Of a stretch of 64,000 nt of DNA, positions 1 to 12,100 are shown one piece after another. Both the position numbers and the translations under genes were made by a program. Location: the NCBI RefSeq assembly GCF_014805625.2, contig NW_023998415.1, positions 23,837,416 to 23,901,415 on the forward strand. Reading direction: 5' to 3'. The first letter of the stretch is position 1; every line of letters starts with the position of its first letter. Origin of the DNA: Glossina fuscipes (lineage: Eukaryota > Arthropoda > Insecta > Diptera > Glossinidae). The notes under the pieces are model-generated. The model worked only from the letters and a program-made list of their open reading frames with translations, was not told where the DNA came from and did not search any database.

Positions 1-428
1 CATCTCAAATAATGTTTTAATTCTGTGTATAAATTTATTTACAAACTATGGATAATTTTGATGTTAGGCCCAACATTCATTTTTTACATTTGATTTAAAG
101 TAAAAAGTCAGGAAGGTAATCAAATACCTTTTACTTTGATTCGTCACCAAGCTGAAAATTAACAAACGTCTGTTTTTGCTTTACGTAAGATTAACATATT
201 ACATTCGTTGCTATCATTTTTGTTGAATGAAAAAGCAAGAGGCAAATTTTTGTTAACATTGATTTGTGGTTATTAAAATTCAAAAGATAAGAGTTGGGTC
301 GGCGCTCCGATGAAATAAAGAAACAAATAAACTTGTAATGTAGCAAGCGGTAATTTATAAATTTTATAAAGATTTAAATTAAAACGACATTTTGCGAAAA
401 AACTAATGAATTGGCGGCCACAGTTACT
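1..428. other. AT-rich intergenic, left edge
   Basis: No supported gene was found here. The last ~70 bases may be the 5' leader of the candidate exon at 429..557. A nine-codon upstream ORF runs 406..432, and its TGA overlaps the ATG at 429. Confidence 0.4.
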
Positions 429-557
429 ATGAGATTTACGAAAAGTCGTAAACTAACACCAACCAAAGCAGCCGTAAGAACAAACAAACCGCGAAATGGA
501 ATATATTGTATACTGAAAAGGTGGCTTGTTTTGTGCCTTAGTCTTGCTGCTATACAG
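429..557 (+). CDS. candidate first coding exon with signal-anchor-like segment
   Basis: The ATG at 429 opens 43 codons that end at a good splice donor (ATACAG then GTAGTA at 558). The peptide starts with a basic stretch (MRFTKSRKLTPTK) and ends with a hydrophobic run (WLVLCLSLAAIQ) preceded by KR, as in a signal-anchor or signal peptide. Reading on past the donor reaches a stop at 615..617. No downstream exon was recognised, so the rest of the gene, if real, lies across a long intron or outside the window. I do not recognise the family. A chance ORF is possible. Confidence 0.3.
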
Positions 558-617
558 GTAGTATCTGTGCAAGATCGTTCGCAGGGCTTTGCGCAATTTT
601 CCTTCTTAGAAACCTAA

Positions 618-1727
618 ATAAAACTCTTCAAAGAATCTGTTTTATTGTCCTAATTGATTGATATTGATTCCTATTATACGTAATACCAACAATTATGGAC
701 TTAAAGCAAATTGTTCATTTTGCAAAGTTTGCCTTAGATAGTAGTTAAGTATAGATCACCTTCTTTTTCGAGATTCTTAAGAAAAATTTCTAAGGTCTGC
801 TAAAATCACTATTTAAAACTCCTGCTGTAATTTTACTAACTGTAAAAGAAATGCTCGACAAAGCATTCGAATTTACTGGTATTATTTAATTTATTTAATG
901 GAAGTACATAGTCATAATGTTGTGACAGTCGTCGTCATAAACGGCAGTTAGCAAAAAATTAAATTTGTGTGAAAGATTTAAAAATGTCAGGCGAAATATA
1001 GTACGTATGGAAGCATTACAAGAAAAAGTTCTATCCTTAAAATATTGGTCGGTCAAAACGTTTTTTGAAACTCGAAATAAGTAGTGTAAGGGGATTGCCA
1101 ACGATTCTCCTCCGCGAAGCTCGATCCTCTTCCCTCAAATAGCATAAAATGATGTCTTCAAGCATTCTACCTAATATTCGTGTATTGATTAACCCTAGCG
1201 ACTATCTATTAATATTTAATTTAATATTCAATATGACTTTTTTTGCTTAACAATTTTTCTATTCTGAAAAAGTTTTAGAAGAATTGGTATTGAATATAGA
1301 GTAAGTATGAGATAAAGATATATAGAGTAAGCCGATGAGATTTTGTTTATTTAGAACAAGATATTTTTGTTTTTAGTTTTCTACTGCAGTTGTTTTTTCT
1401 TAGAAATGCAACTTTGAGCAACCAATCCTAACTTAGAACGAGCAATAGTAACGCTCAACGCTACTCACTTTTCGTCCGACTTGAAGTATAAGAGACGGCG
1501 TATTTAATATCTGTTGTACACGTGTGAAGCAAAAAAAAAAGCGTGAATTACGAAGAAGAACGAAATCGTAAGTTAACTTCCAGATATGCAGTTACCTCAA
1601 TCATGATACCTTATCATTTATTTAATCCCATGATTGCCCACACATACTTTATCATTTCTAAAAACTATGGAAACAAACTATTCGATCGACGGGAAAGTTC
1701 ATTCGTATTTTACTGCCCCCAGGTAAT
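618..1727. other. intergenic, nothing recognised
   Basis: AT-rich DNA with only short chance ORFs on both strands. No coding exon, RNA gene or clear mobile element was seen. Confidence 0.4.
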
Positions 1728-1922
1728 TTTACTTGGCGCCTGAGAGGCCGAATAGGCAAAGTGTTTTGACTAACAATCCAATGAGCGTGGGTTCAAATTT
1801 CAAGTGCGGTAGAGAAATCAATAAAGCCGATAGTCTTAGATGCTAGTGCTTTAAAACTTTCTAAGACTCGGAATGTATTTCTCTGGGTAAACTAATAGTT
1901 ATATTAATAATAAGAAATAATA
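1728..1922 (+). mobile_element. tRNA-derived SINE-like element
   Basis: The segment has a Pol III B-box-like block (GGTTCAAATTTC at 1790..1801) followed by AAGTGCGGTAGA. It ends in TTTCTCTGGGTAAACTAA and an imperfect AT-rich tail. The same tail block recurs at 16374..16495, there followed by (AAT)n, and the tRNA-like head recurs on the minus strand near 10.5 kb and 57.7 kb. This matches a short retroposon with a tRNA-related head. No transfer RNA cloverleaf is intact, so it is not called as a tRNA gene. Confidence 0.55.
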
Positions 1923-2054
1923 CTTCTCAGATCAAGGCAAACAGGTAGAATGCAACATGTGATGTCTTAGTATTTAGCCTACGTTTTGTGGGTGGATAAG
2001 AGGATCTTTTTCAATACTTTTCATCAACTAGTTACGAAGTGAGTAGTGAATACA

Positions 2055-2335
2055 GTCGATGAAGTACATTTAAGACATTGCATTTGGTACGAGTTGTTGA
2101 AAGGAAACTACTCGTTACTTGCGTGCATGAACTTGCGCAATGCATTGTTGAATTGAGTGAATTTGTAATTGTTCGAACCTACCAAAGATGGTCTGTCAAA
2201 TGTCGTTCTGAAGATTTCAGTCTGTCAAAGAAGATCATCGGTTTGAGTAGCAAAGACAGCATGCGTCCATTTTGGAGAGAAACCCACATCCAAGTACTTC
2301 GCAATGGGCGTCCAACGCTCGAATCGTGAGGACCA
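2055..2335 (+). pseudogene. decayed mariner transposase, N-terminal fragment
   Basis: Conceptual translation in shifting frames gives HLRHCIWYEL near 2067 and then RTYQRWSVKCRSEDFSL near 2175..2220. These match the N-terminal helix-turn-helix region of mariner transposases (HLRHC..YEF and the CQRWFxKFRSGDFSL block). Frameshifts separate the blocks, and no DD(D/E) catalytic region follows. No terminal inverted repeats were located. It is an old inactive relic in the spacer next to the protease cluster. Confidence 0.55.
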
Positions 2336-2944
2336 CCTCAGACATCTTTAAATTGAAATGTTTTATTTTAAACAGAACACAATTTTCCCCCCAATCTAGT
2401 ATTTTGTAAGCTCATCTAAATTTGAAGACGGACTCCGCTGTTCACAAATCCTCTATTTTCTTTGTTTCTTTTTGTGGCTTGATGTCATATTCAGTTCAAA
2501 TTTTTTATTTACTTAATTAATTAATCTATTGTTAATTCGATGAATTCTTGGACAAATTCTTAGAAAACCATTTCGAATATGCTTTCATGCTTTCTTCTAT
2601 TTGTACGGGTAGGTAAACAAAGAATGAATAAAAGGATTAAGTTCAAATAAAGGTGTTTGAATGTATGTAATGCATTGCGTAGTATTCTTGCGGCAATAAG
2701 AAGCGAAGAGAGTACCACGGCTACCTAGTGAAATGTTCGTGATGATCTTTCTTTTTTGCCTAATACTCACTGCTGATTTCGCGTTTGCGAATTGCAGCAC
2801 CATTTCCCATTTCCATCTTACACATTATTGTTTAGTTGCTCACTTTTCAATAAGATCAGAAAGGCATTTCTTGAAATTTTTTTTATGCGTTATTTAAAAC
2901 GCCAACAATTTTATGTACAAAAGCAATTAGAGAATAATAATTAA

Positions 2945-5938
2945 TCACATGGTCGATATCTGTTCTATAATCCAATCCATCCAATATTGAGTGCTTATAT
3001 AAATACCAGGAGCTTGACCGCAGCCATGACCATAGGATACAACTCCAATTAAGTAATAACGTGTTATGCCTTTATAAAGCTGAACAATGAAAAAATATGA
3101 TTAATAGAAGCTTACAACCGTTTATTCGGTTCACAAATGCAAATATATATAGAAAGCATACCTCCGGTATCATTAAAGGGCCACCTGAGTCACCTTTACA
3201 TGTATCTTTGCCACCCACTACAAAACCCGCGCAAATCACTGATTCATCATACTCCTGTGCTGACGAATGAGGCATTAAAGTAGTATAAATTCGACGACAG
3301 ACCTCATTTTCGAGAACTGGCAGCTGAACTTGTTTTAGGATAGGCGATGTTGCACCACCTTGACTGGTGTAACCCCAACCAGCAACATATGGCATTGTAT
3401 TAACGTAAGATTTCGAGCGTAAATGACTAGACGTTGGCATGCAAATCGGAGCAATTAAGTCTGCCATAAACAAAAAAAGAACATCAGTCATATTGATCTA
3501 ATTTTGAAATTTCTCTATTCGCCACCGAATTATACTCTACACCTTTTGTGGTACAAGGTTGTATTAAATTTATGCAGATATATGGAATACCCACAAAAAA
3601 TTGAGATAGACCAGATCCACTGTTATTACATCTAAGTTTGTCTGTCCGTCCGTCCGTAATAACATAACAGGGTACAAAGTTTCATCAAAATATCTCAAAA
3701 ATCATGGTTCATAGGTAGAACACCCGAAAATCCAACGGACGGACGGACATGCTTTAATCGATTCAAAATGTGATGCTGATCAAGAATACCTCTGAAGCTT
3801 CCTTCTGCGCGTTGCAAATGTTTTGACAAAATGAATACACCACTCATCCTTCGGTGATGGGTATAAAAATGAAATGAATATACGCTGGTGGTGGGTGGTA
3901 TAAAAGTGGTAACAATTTGTCTAAATGTTTTTAACAGTTCACTTACCCGAAAAAGTAACAATTTTTTCCAACAACAACACAGCCATATCCGAACGTCGGT
4001 TTTTACCAAATTGCGGATGTATAGAATACTATATTAATGGAAAATTAACATTTTTTTCATAAGTCGGTATGCACTTAAGTTAAGTTAAAAATAAATTTTC
4101 TTCGATAAGTCGTATGTATATAAAGGAAGCAACATTTGCCTGTCACCATGATATTCCCTCCTTATCACCGTTTTGAGTATACACTTATGCTATCAGTAAA
4201 GTTTAAGAGGTAGAGTATTCAAACTTTTCCTTAAAATCGAGGGGAAGTCCAAAATATGGTATTTACATTCTTACTATCTGGAACTGTTTGATACAAACTT
4301 ACACAAGATACTTGTCACTGTGAACTTGTAAGGCCTCAAAAAATCTGTCAAAAGATTCTGCCAAGTATGTATATATTTAGGTAGCGTAAAAATTTCAGTT
4401 AGTTTAGTGCTGTCTGTTTATGTTGAAAACTAAAAAAAGCTTAGCACAAAAATCGCCTGGATCGGCCCATTAGTACATTCACTATCGAGTTAAAAAAAAT
4501 ATTCTTAAGTTTCGTGCGCTTGCCTCATTAGCACATTAGCACTGAAGATTCGACTTCATGCCAGCATGTGTAGCTTTTGTAACAGTAGATCTTGTCTAGA
4601 TATAGATGATAGACTGGGATTGATGAAAGATTTTCACTTTCAAAAATGTATAAAATAATAAGGCGAAGGTTGCTAGGGTAAAAGGATACGAGTTTGCTAC
4701 GACATCTGCTTGTCTCTTTCTTTCGCTCAGTCTCCGCTTGTTTATGTTTGCTTCTCTTTCATTTTTATACACTTTACCTTTACAACGTTTACATCCATGT
4801 GTTCGGTTTCCGTTTCATTTGTCAAATCGTATTCGCCCAATCGAACAAATGATCTGAAATGAAGATATTTTTTTTATTATTATTTTATAGAAATTTTCGA
4901 AAGCACTTACAAATCATGGCGTATACAATGGGCAGCAGTAATGACGTGTTGAGCGGACACTAGAGTACCGCCACATCTAAATGGCCGGACACTCCAAGGA
5001 TCGTAACCGATTAAGGCCATCCAAGGCCAGGCGCCAATTTCGCTATCGTCACCGTCAACAATTTTCGTAGTACTTAGATTTACAAGACCGCAACCCTCCT
5101 CTTCGCTCGGCAATTTATTGTAACGTTGACTAGCATTATTGTACCGATTATTAAGAATGTTCTTAATATTTATCTCTGGACAGCACACTATCGTCTTTTC
5201 CTCCCCACATAGAGTATGCGATAATCTTAGATATTTCTTAAATTCTTCATCTTCCGAATTTCGACGTAGTTTATTAAATAATTCCGGGCAATTTTCTAAC
5301 GCTAAGGAGTTAAATGCAATGCAAAAGTGATAAATAATTAAAAGCTTTAATAAAAATAAAATAAAAAAAAAAAAAAAAAATTTTACTCACGTTTACAGAA
5401 ACCGCTTTGAAAATCCGGTGTATCACATGAGGTATATGTTTCATTAGCAATGGATCGACTGCTACTATCGTTTTTTGGTTTTTTGGTGGTAGTAGTCGTT
5501 GATGAAGTTGTGCTAGTTGCAGTCGTAGTTGTAGTTGTAGGAGTTGTTACAGTAAGATCCTCATTATTATTACTTTTAACAATTATCGTGCAGCATACCT
5601 TTAAAAGGAAAAGTACGCACATTAGATGTCATTGTTTTCATTCATGTCGTTTAAAGAACTGCGCCTACCAAGGGATACTGATCTGGAGTGATTTGATTAC
5701 CGCAAACACGTTGCGATTCCATTGAATACCGTTTGGCCATGTTTGGATGAACTCTGGTGAATAAATTCACAATTTCGGGGCAATACTTTAAAGATGTACA
5801 AGCGCCTATTTCGCCACTAGGCGTATAGCAAAAGTGTTCGCGATAATTGATAATATGCTGTGCAAATGTATCAAGATCTTTTAATATTAATAAAACGATA
5901 ATATTTTTGAATAAATTAACAAAAAACATTTTCCGCAA
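2945..5938 (-). CDS. double-CLIP-domain trypsin-like serine protease
   Basis: A secreted zymogen expected to act in a haemolymph protease cascade. Seven exons (minus): 5669..5938, 5391..5598, 4911..5301, 4778..4853, 3947..4028, 3162..3460, 2945..3079. They join in frame to 1461 nt, 486 residues, with GT/AG at every junction. A signal peptide comes first, then CLIP1 (Cys spacing CYTPSGEIGAC-x5-C ending VCC), a Thr-rich linker, CLIP2 (CDTPDFQSGFC to VCC) and the S1 domain. Activation is predicted after TTK before IVDG. The catalytic residues are His in TAAHC, Asp in SDMAVL and Ser in KGDSGGP. Asp six residues before that Ser predicts cleavage after Arg/Lys. CLIP2 spans the 5301/5391 junction; the CTTAG acceptor was chosen because it restores frame and the Cys pattern. 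The exact Drosophila orthologue is not claimed. Confidence 0.88.
3640..3875 (+). repeat. dispersed intergenic/intronic repeat copy
   Basis: This copy sits inside the intron between the catalytic-Asp and catalytic-Ser exons of the double-CLIP protease. It carries the blocks shared with other copies in this window: GGACGGACGGACATG, ATCGATTCA, TGATGCTGATCAAGAATA, GAAGCTTCCTTCTG and a GGTGATGGGTATAAAA end. Related copies lie near 18.6, 46.6, 47.7, 53.0, 56.8, 61.0 and 61.9 kb. Sequences of this kind are abundant in higher flies; assignment to Helentron-associated elements is an inference. Confidence 0.5.
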
Positions 5939-6927
5939 ATTTTATAAACAAAAATTAAAAATTCGAACCTTCACTATCGACTAAATTCTAAAATACTAGC
6001 AATTGAATTAGTTAATACTAAATTTATGTTTTTTACAACTTTATAAAACAAATGCAATGCTGCTCATCGATTATTGATAATAAAATCGTGTAAATGTAAA
6101 TGCCAATAAGAATTATACATACCCATTTAGAACGAATCTTAGCTACCCATCATGTTAAATAAGATGCGAAATCTCAAAGCTTTTCGTTAATTATAATAAG
6201 CATTTTAATTGCTTATCACATTTTTTTCTAATTAATTAATTGATTTCACTGCAACTCAATCTTCGATCAATATCCCCGATAGCTTCTAACTTTTTATGAA
6301 TCTTATTTTCGATTCTGTTATTATTGAACGCGCATTTATTTATGTGTAAATTCCCCCCCCATCCCTCATGCTTTACCTAGAGTTCGAGAGTATAAAAGTA
6401 TATATAAAATGTGAAATTTCAACTGAAATTTCTCTTAATTTGCGTGGCCATGCGAGTTCCGGGTATGGCGTACGAAACAGCCGACTAGAAATTTATCTGA
6501 TAAGCTCTCAGTTCTCAGCGCATTCCTGCTGCTTATTATAAAGGAGAAAACAAGACCAAACTGGATATTTTGTTACTTGTGCCTTTCCAAACTTCATATC
6601 ATAAATAAAAAATTTATTATAATCAACGATTTGAAAATCTTCCTCATCTTTCATAATCATTATATTGCAATTAGTACTTAATATTCTTCCAATCTATTAT
6701 AGATGTTCTCAAACCAGACAGTGAAACTAACATTCAAGATGATTTATTTAATAAAAAGTTTTTTCCTACACATAACGTCATAAGCTCGCGCTCATTAAGT
6801 AATCACACAACGCAGTTTATAAACGATTGTAAATATTATAACATTATTGCATCCGATTGAGAAGATTCTTGTCTGCAAAATCTTAATATAATAACAAGTA
6901 GAGAACTACAACTAAATAATTCTTTTC

Positions 6928-6930
<3 letters not shown>

Positions 6931-6960
<30 letters not shown>
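6931..6960. repeat. (AG)15 microsatellite
   Basis: A perfect AG dinucleotide tract in the spacer upstream of the double-CLIP protease gene. Confidence 0.95.
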
Positions 6961-6963
<3 letters not shown>

Positions 6964-8136
6964 TAATTATACAAAATCCTTTTTCATCTTTGGAAAACTG
7001 CATTCTTTTCTTGTTTAGGCGACTTATATTGTACACTGGTTCCTAAAAAGAATTCCTTTTATTTTAACGTAACGAAAGTAACCCATCTACAAAGTACTGT
7101 ACTCCGTCGTACAGAAGCTTGCGAAAGAGCAGAGAGCATATGAAATATGAGACTTGAGTAAAAACCAAAACAAATTCCTAGAAATTGAAACACAGCATAT
7201 ACATGTAGCGCGGATTGTGTGAAAGAGAAGCTTTGTCTACGTCCCAAAAATTGTACGCGTTTTCCGATTGTAAAATAAATTTCCGGTTATTTGATTTTTA
7301 TAGGATTAACAGTATTTATTAATACGTTGCGGCACAGTTTCTCTTCATTAAAGCAGTGAATCTGCTTATCTCTGTTTTGTTACGCGCAACCTAGAAGGAA
7401 TTTGGACTCAAGTATAAACTTAACACTTCTCTTCATTTTCTTTGGCTGAGTCGATGTACAGATCTTACAGAATCTTAGAAATCTATGCGCTCTGTAATAA
7501 TTTTTTTATTATGTTTTCGGATATGTTATCTCAGGTGTGTTAAGTGTATATAGAAAGGATATGCATACGTATTTTATGCTATAGTATACGGACTCGACTT
7601 TTTCGCAAAAAGATGTATTCCTGATCCGAATCCGCGTTGATATCCATCCTTGCTTGTATACGATATTTAACTGCGCAATAAAGCGAAGATCCATTTATAT
7701 ATGTTATCTCGTGTACCATGTATCGGGTATCGTTCAAATCATATTCTTATATATCTCTGCAAGGCTTTGTATAAACAATTGTACAAAATAAAGTAACAAC
7801 AGATGATTGCATAATTCACATTGTCATTATGTGATGTTTAATCAATTTTGAAAAGCTCTGGGTTAGAATTAGCTGAAGCATATTAAACAGAAACTCTGCA
7901 CATTGGTGAAGGAATCATCAGATTTTTCATAATTTCCTATTTTCGTATTAAATCTCATGTAAGCGATAAGAGAAAATTTACGATAACGTTTTGTCGGACA
8001 AAGCTTAGAAATGCTGACTACAATTTTAATTTGCGGACAGACGGACGACTTGAAATATCTATATCGATGCATCTATTCATGCCAATCCAGAATATGTGCA
8101 TTTTATACCTTTCCCGACTAATTTATTTATGGATTA

Positions 8137-8140
<4 letters not shown>

Positions 8141-8173
<33 letters not shown>
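8141..8173. repeat. (TA)n microsatellite
   Basis: A near-perfect TA tract followed by CATACATACATA-type degenerate repeats. Confidence 0.9.
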
Positions 8174-8175
<2 letters not shown>

Positions 8176-8779
8176 ACATATACATACATACATATGAATA
8201 TATGAAAATTGAAAAGACCACAAAAACAAAATAAATCGTAAAAATCCGAGCAATGATATTCTTGATTATTTATTCTATTCATAATAGCTTATCATTAGGA
8301 AGTCATTAGGAAGAAACGGACGAATTACGCGTCGGATCAAAGCGTATTTTAATACACTTAACATTGCTTATAGATTGACAATATTGTTATTTTGTCTTAA
8401 GATTTTTCTATAAATGACGTTTTTAATTAAAATGCGAAATTTGTTAATTTTTCAACTCTGAATAATTACGTTATACGAGGGTCAACTGTTTTTTTTTTTT
8501 TTTTTTTTTTTTCTTTTCTTTTTCTCTTTTCCATTAATTAACAAAACAAAAAATACAATGCTCCATACATCAATGAAATGGTAAATTTCATAATTGATGA
8601 CGTTAAGGGATTTGACAAAGGGGAATTTTCAGATGACTGAATTTTCATATTCATCATAGATTTAGCTAGATCCGTCAAAGCGCACGACACTTGTCAATCA
8701 ATAAGTAAAACTATTTTACTCATCGGGTTTTTGGTCGAAAAAGTTTAAAGTTTGCAATTTTCTTCCATATAACGACTTT

Positions 8780-8960
8780 TTAAAATAAAAGTCTAATATA
8801 GGCAGTGGTCGAAAAAGTGAATCGAGCGTTCGTCCTTGAGTGAAAGCGTGTCAGTGCACAAAATTTCATCTCAATATCTCAAAAATTGCGACCTAAGTGT
8901 AAGTTAAACACAAGATTACATGGACAGATGGACAATCTAGTATCTAAAACGGCTTACTTT
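8780..8960 (+). repeat. dispersed repeat copy
   Basis: It has the block GTCCTTGAGTGAAAGCGTG, then CAGTGCACAAAATTTCATC and TCTCAAAAATTGCGACCT. These blocks recur near 15.35 kb and 47.6 kb and, reversed, near 34.7 kb. It belongs to the window's main dispersed repeat group. Confidence 0.45.
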
Positions 8961-9152
8961 AGAAAAAAAATCCCGCAGTAATTGCATTATATTTTTTAAC
9001 GAAAATCTTGAAATAAATTACATTTTGATGCAAAACATGTTTTGAGCTCAAATCGATGAATGAAGATTGGGTTAGTCTTGCTTATGATTTGCTTATGATC
9101 CTATTAAATTACAATATCTGTAGTCGTGTCGTAGTGAAAATAAGCGATTCAT

Positions 9153-12100
9153 TTACATTTCTAAACCGGTATTATTTAAAATCCAATCCATATAAGAAAC
9201 GACACGCGTATATACGCCAGGATATTCAGGGTTATTGCATTCTTTACCGAATGAAACAATGCCCACTAAGCTAGAAACCAAAGCACCGTCACGATTCTAT
9301 GATCGTTAATAGAAAAGAAATAATAAATAAAAATTATTACGCAAATTTAATAAAATAAAAATGAAAATAATTACCTCTTGAAATATTAAAGGACCGCCAG
9401 AATCACTTTGGCAAGCATCTGCACTACCATTACCTGCGCATATTACCTGAAAGACAAATAATTTAAATTCAAATTTATTGGCTTTGTCCGATTGATGAAG
9501 TATGTGGAGTGCCAGTTGCACTATGCAGTTCTTTTTCTAAATAATTATTAACAAAAACCCCAAACGATTTCCACTATATATATCGTATGAAGTGCACAAA
9601 TTTTGTTCGGTTTTTTTTTTTTTCTCTTTTCTCTTTTCTTAAAGTGTTTATCTTGCCTTGCAAAAGGCAAGTAATAGTTTTTCAAAATTCAATATTTTGC
9701 CTCCATTGGGAAGGTATCGGCCTAGTTGTAGCATTGTGCTGGTTATCGACTTTCCGAATATCGTCATAAGAATTGAAGTACAAATCGCACAGACAATAAG
9801 TGATAGTTTGTGATTCATATTGTTTCGAAGGAGTAATGGCTTATGAATAAAAAAAAGAAGGGGAGCAAATTCCACCCAAGCGAGGCTAATGCTTCCTTGA
9901 CCAGTTTTGCTAAATGGTGTTCAAACGCCATCTCGTTAAGCAAGCAAAAAAAACAATAATCAAAGACTATGACCGGATCGTTTCGAAATTCGAAAAGAAT
10001 AAAATTTCGATACTGTATCGATGGAATAGCAGCGCAATCGATTTTTCTTATTTTCGTTCGGGTATTGCTGGAGGCGCCTATAGAATTCACGGGGAATTTT
10101 TGTCGCTTTATCTGTTGTAGATTACGGGTAATGTAAAAAAAAAAAAATTAAATTTATTTGTAGCTACTCGCAATCTTTGGCGATGGGTGAAAGAATGATG
10201 CCATTATTGCGAGTTATATATAATGTATGGCTTTCCAACGATTCATACTTTACTTCTTTTTCCCATTTCGCTTTCTAACTTTTTATTATCACACATCTGT
10301 TATGTGCTACCACGATCTGCATTTTTTCGTGTTGCGTTGTTGTATACATGAGTGATTGACTTATATCACTGATATCAATTTACGTAATTGTGATGATACG
10401 TAAGCAACACGATGACGGGCAGGATGAAATGAGCAAATGGAAAAAGCTAGAAGAAGATGGCCACAACGTAGTGGGCGTATGCCCATTCCGTATGTGTTAT
10501 GCCCTTGCCGACTGAGTATTACCCATACCCACAACTAAAGTAAACTGTAGCCACACTTGAGATTTGAATCCGCAAACATTGACTTTAATAGTCGCGACCC
10601 GGCGATTAAGCGTCAATGGCAAATATGAAGACTCAAGAGTCGAGGACGGCTATGCCATGTTAATAACAGAATGTTATCTATGTCTATAATAAATTGTATA
10701 GACTGAGTAGTTGATAAACCAACAAAAGAGTTAGGGACAATTTTCTTTAACAAAATCAGGATTGAGTGCAGGAGGGGAAAAGAAGCTAAGCATTAGTTTA
10801 GTGTACTGCATGGGAATATTAAAAACTTTTTAAAACAATCTCACCGCCATATTATTAGCGATGAGTCAAACTTTTGCAGCAAAAAACTTTTAAACGAAAC
10901 TGTTGGAGTTCGTAGAAAACATAAAACAATGCATGAGCTATTTAAAATAAAAAAGTCAGTTTAAAAAAGAACTTGAATCGTAAGTAATCAGCGTACATGA
11001 TGATAAAGCCGGCTTAGGTGCAAATGGAAGAGAAATAACAAACATGAGGTTTATACTTGGTTTAAAGCGGTTCTTCTAATATGCTAGAAAGAGATTTCTA
11101 ACAAGTAAAAAGCGTTTGTTCCCCTTTACGGTAAATCACTGTCATTCCAATCCCGCGTAGATACAATACACATACACACACACTCACACACAATAAGTGC
11201 AAAAAACATTGTTGCGGAAATGCCAAATCCAGTTCATTCCAATTAATTGATTTTCCCAAATAACAAATTCACTGGAGAGGGAAAACCCAAGTTCCCATTC
11301 GCGGCTCGTCATGCAGCTGCCGGTCGGGGAAGACGCTTAGCATAAAAGCAGGTTAACGGATTACGAATGAAATTATTAACTTAGCTAATACTTGTAAAAT
11401 TGCTTGTAAAAATGTATAGAAGTAGACTGTTTCCGGAAAGGCAGAATCTGTCCGACAAGAACATTTGAGCCTACAAAGAATATTAGACTTGAGAAGTCAG
11501 GAGTACTGCCAAAGTAAAATGTAAATAGTAGTGAAAACGTGCAAGTGTGTTTCGCTTATAGAAAGAATATCCACGATCCAGTGATACGAATTGTATCCGC
11601 GAAAAGCGAATTTCGTAACAATATTTTGTTAAATGCGATCGTGTTGATTAGAAAAGTTTTTCCAGCAGTTACACAAAATATTTGTACCATTTTTTGTTGT
11701 TTTGTCACAATGCTATATATTTTACGACAACTCTGATATACATTTCTATGTCTTACAAGTAGAGCAGTCCATATCATATACCGTCAACCTTCGAGGGTCT
11801 AAAATTGTGAATTGTGTGTTTATTAATTGCTGACGCTTGACTGACGATGGCTCCCTCATTTTAAACGTCTCTCTAAATATTTCTACGGACTAAGCCAGTT
11901 TTTAAACTAACTCTGCAACTACTAAATCTCCGTCTTCTACAATAATTTTTGCAATCGTGAATAATCTACTAAGACGCACGCCAACAGATGTGTGAACGGA
12001 CGGCAAATAATACATAAACTCAACCTATTGACGATTGCGTAATTGGTTAAGTAATGTGGCTACTCTATAGAATCTTTTGGTGCCACCTACAGTGTAGATG

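Larger units (their letters stand above)
5939..9152. other. spacer between protease genes
   Basis: No coding exon was recognised. It contains an (AG)15 tract at 6931..6960, an (AT)n tract at 8141..8173, a T run at 8489..8512 and a dispersed-repeat copy at about 8780..8960. TATA-like strings at about 6384..6410 (plus) and near 6045 (minus) are not assigned to a transcript. Confidence 0.4.

Noticed and set aside
5450..5725. Val-rich 91-codon plus-strand ORF
   Set aside because: It is the antisense shadow of the Thr-rich linker exon of the double-CLIP protease.
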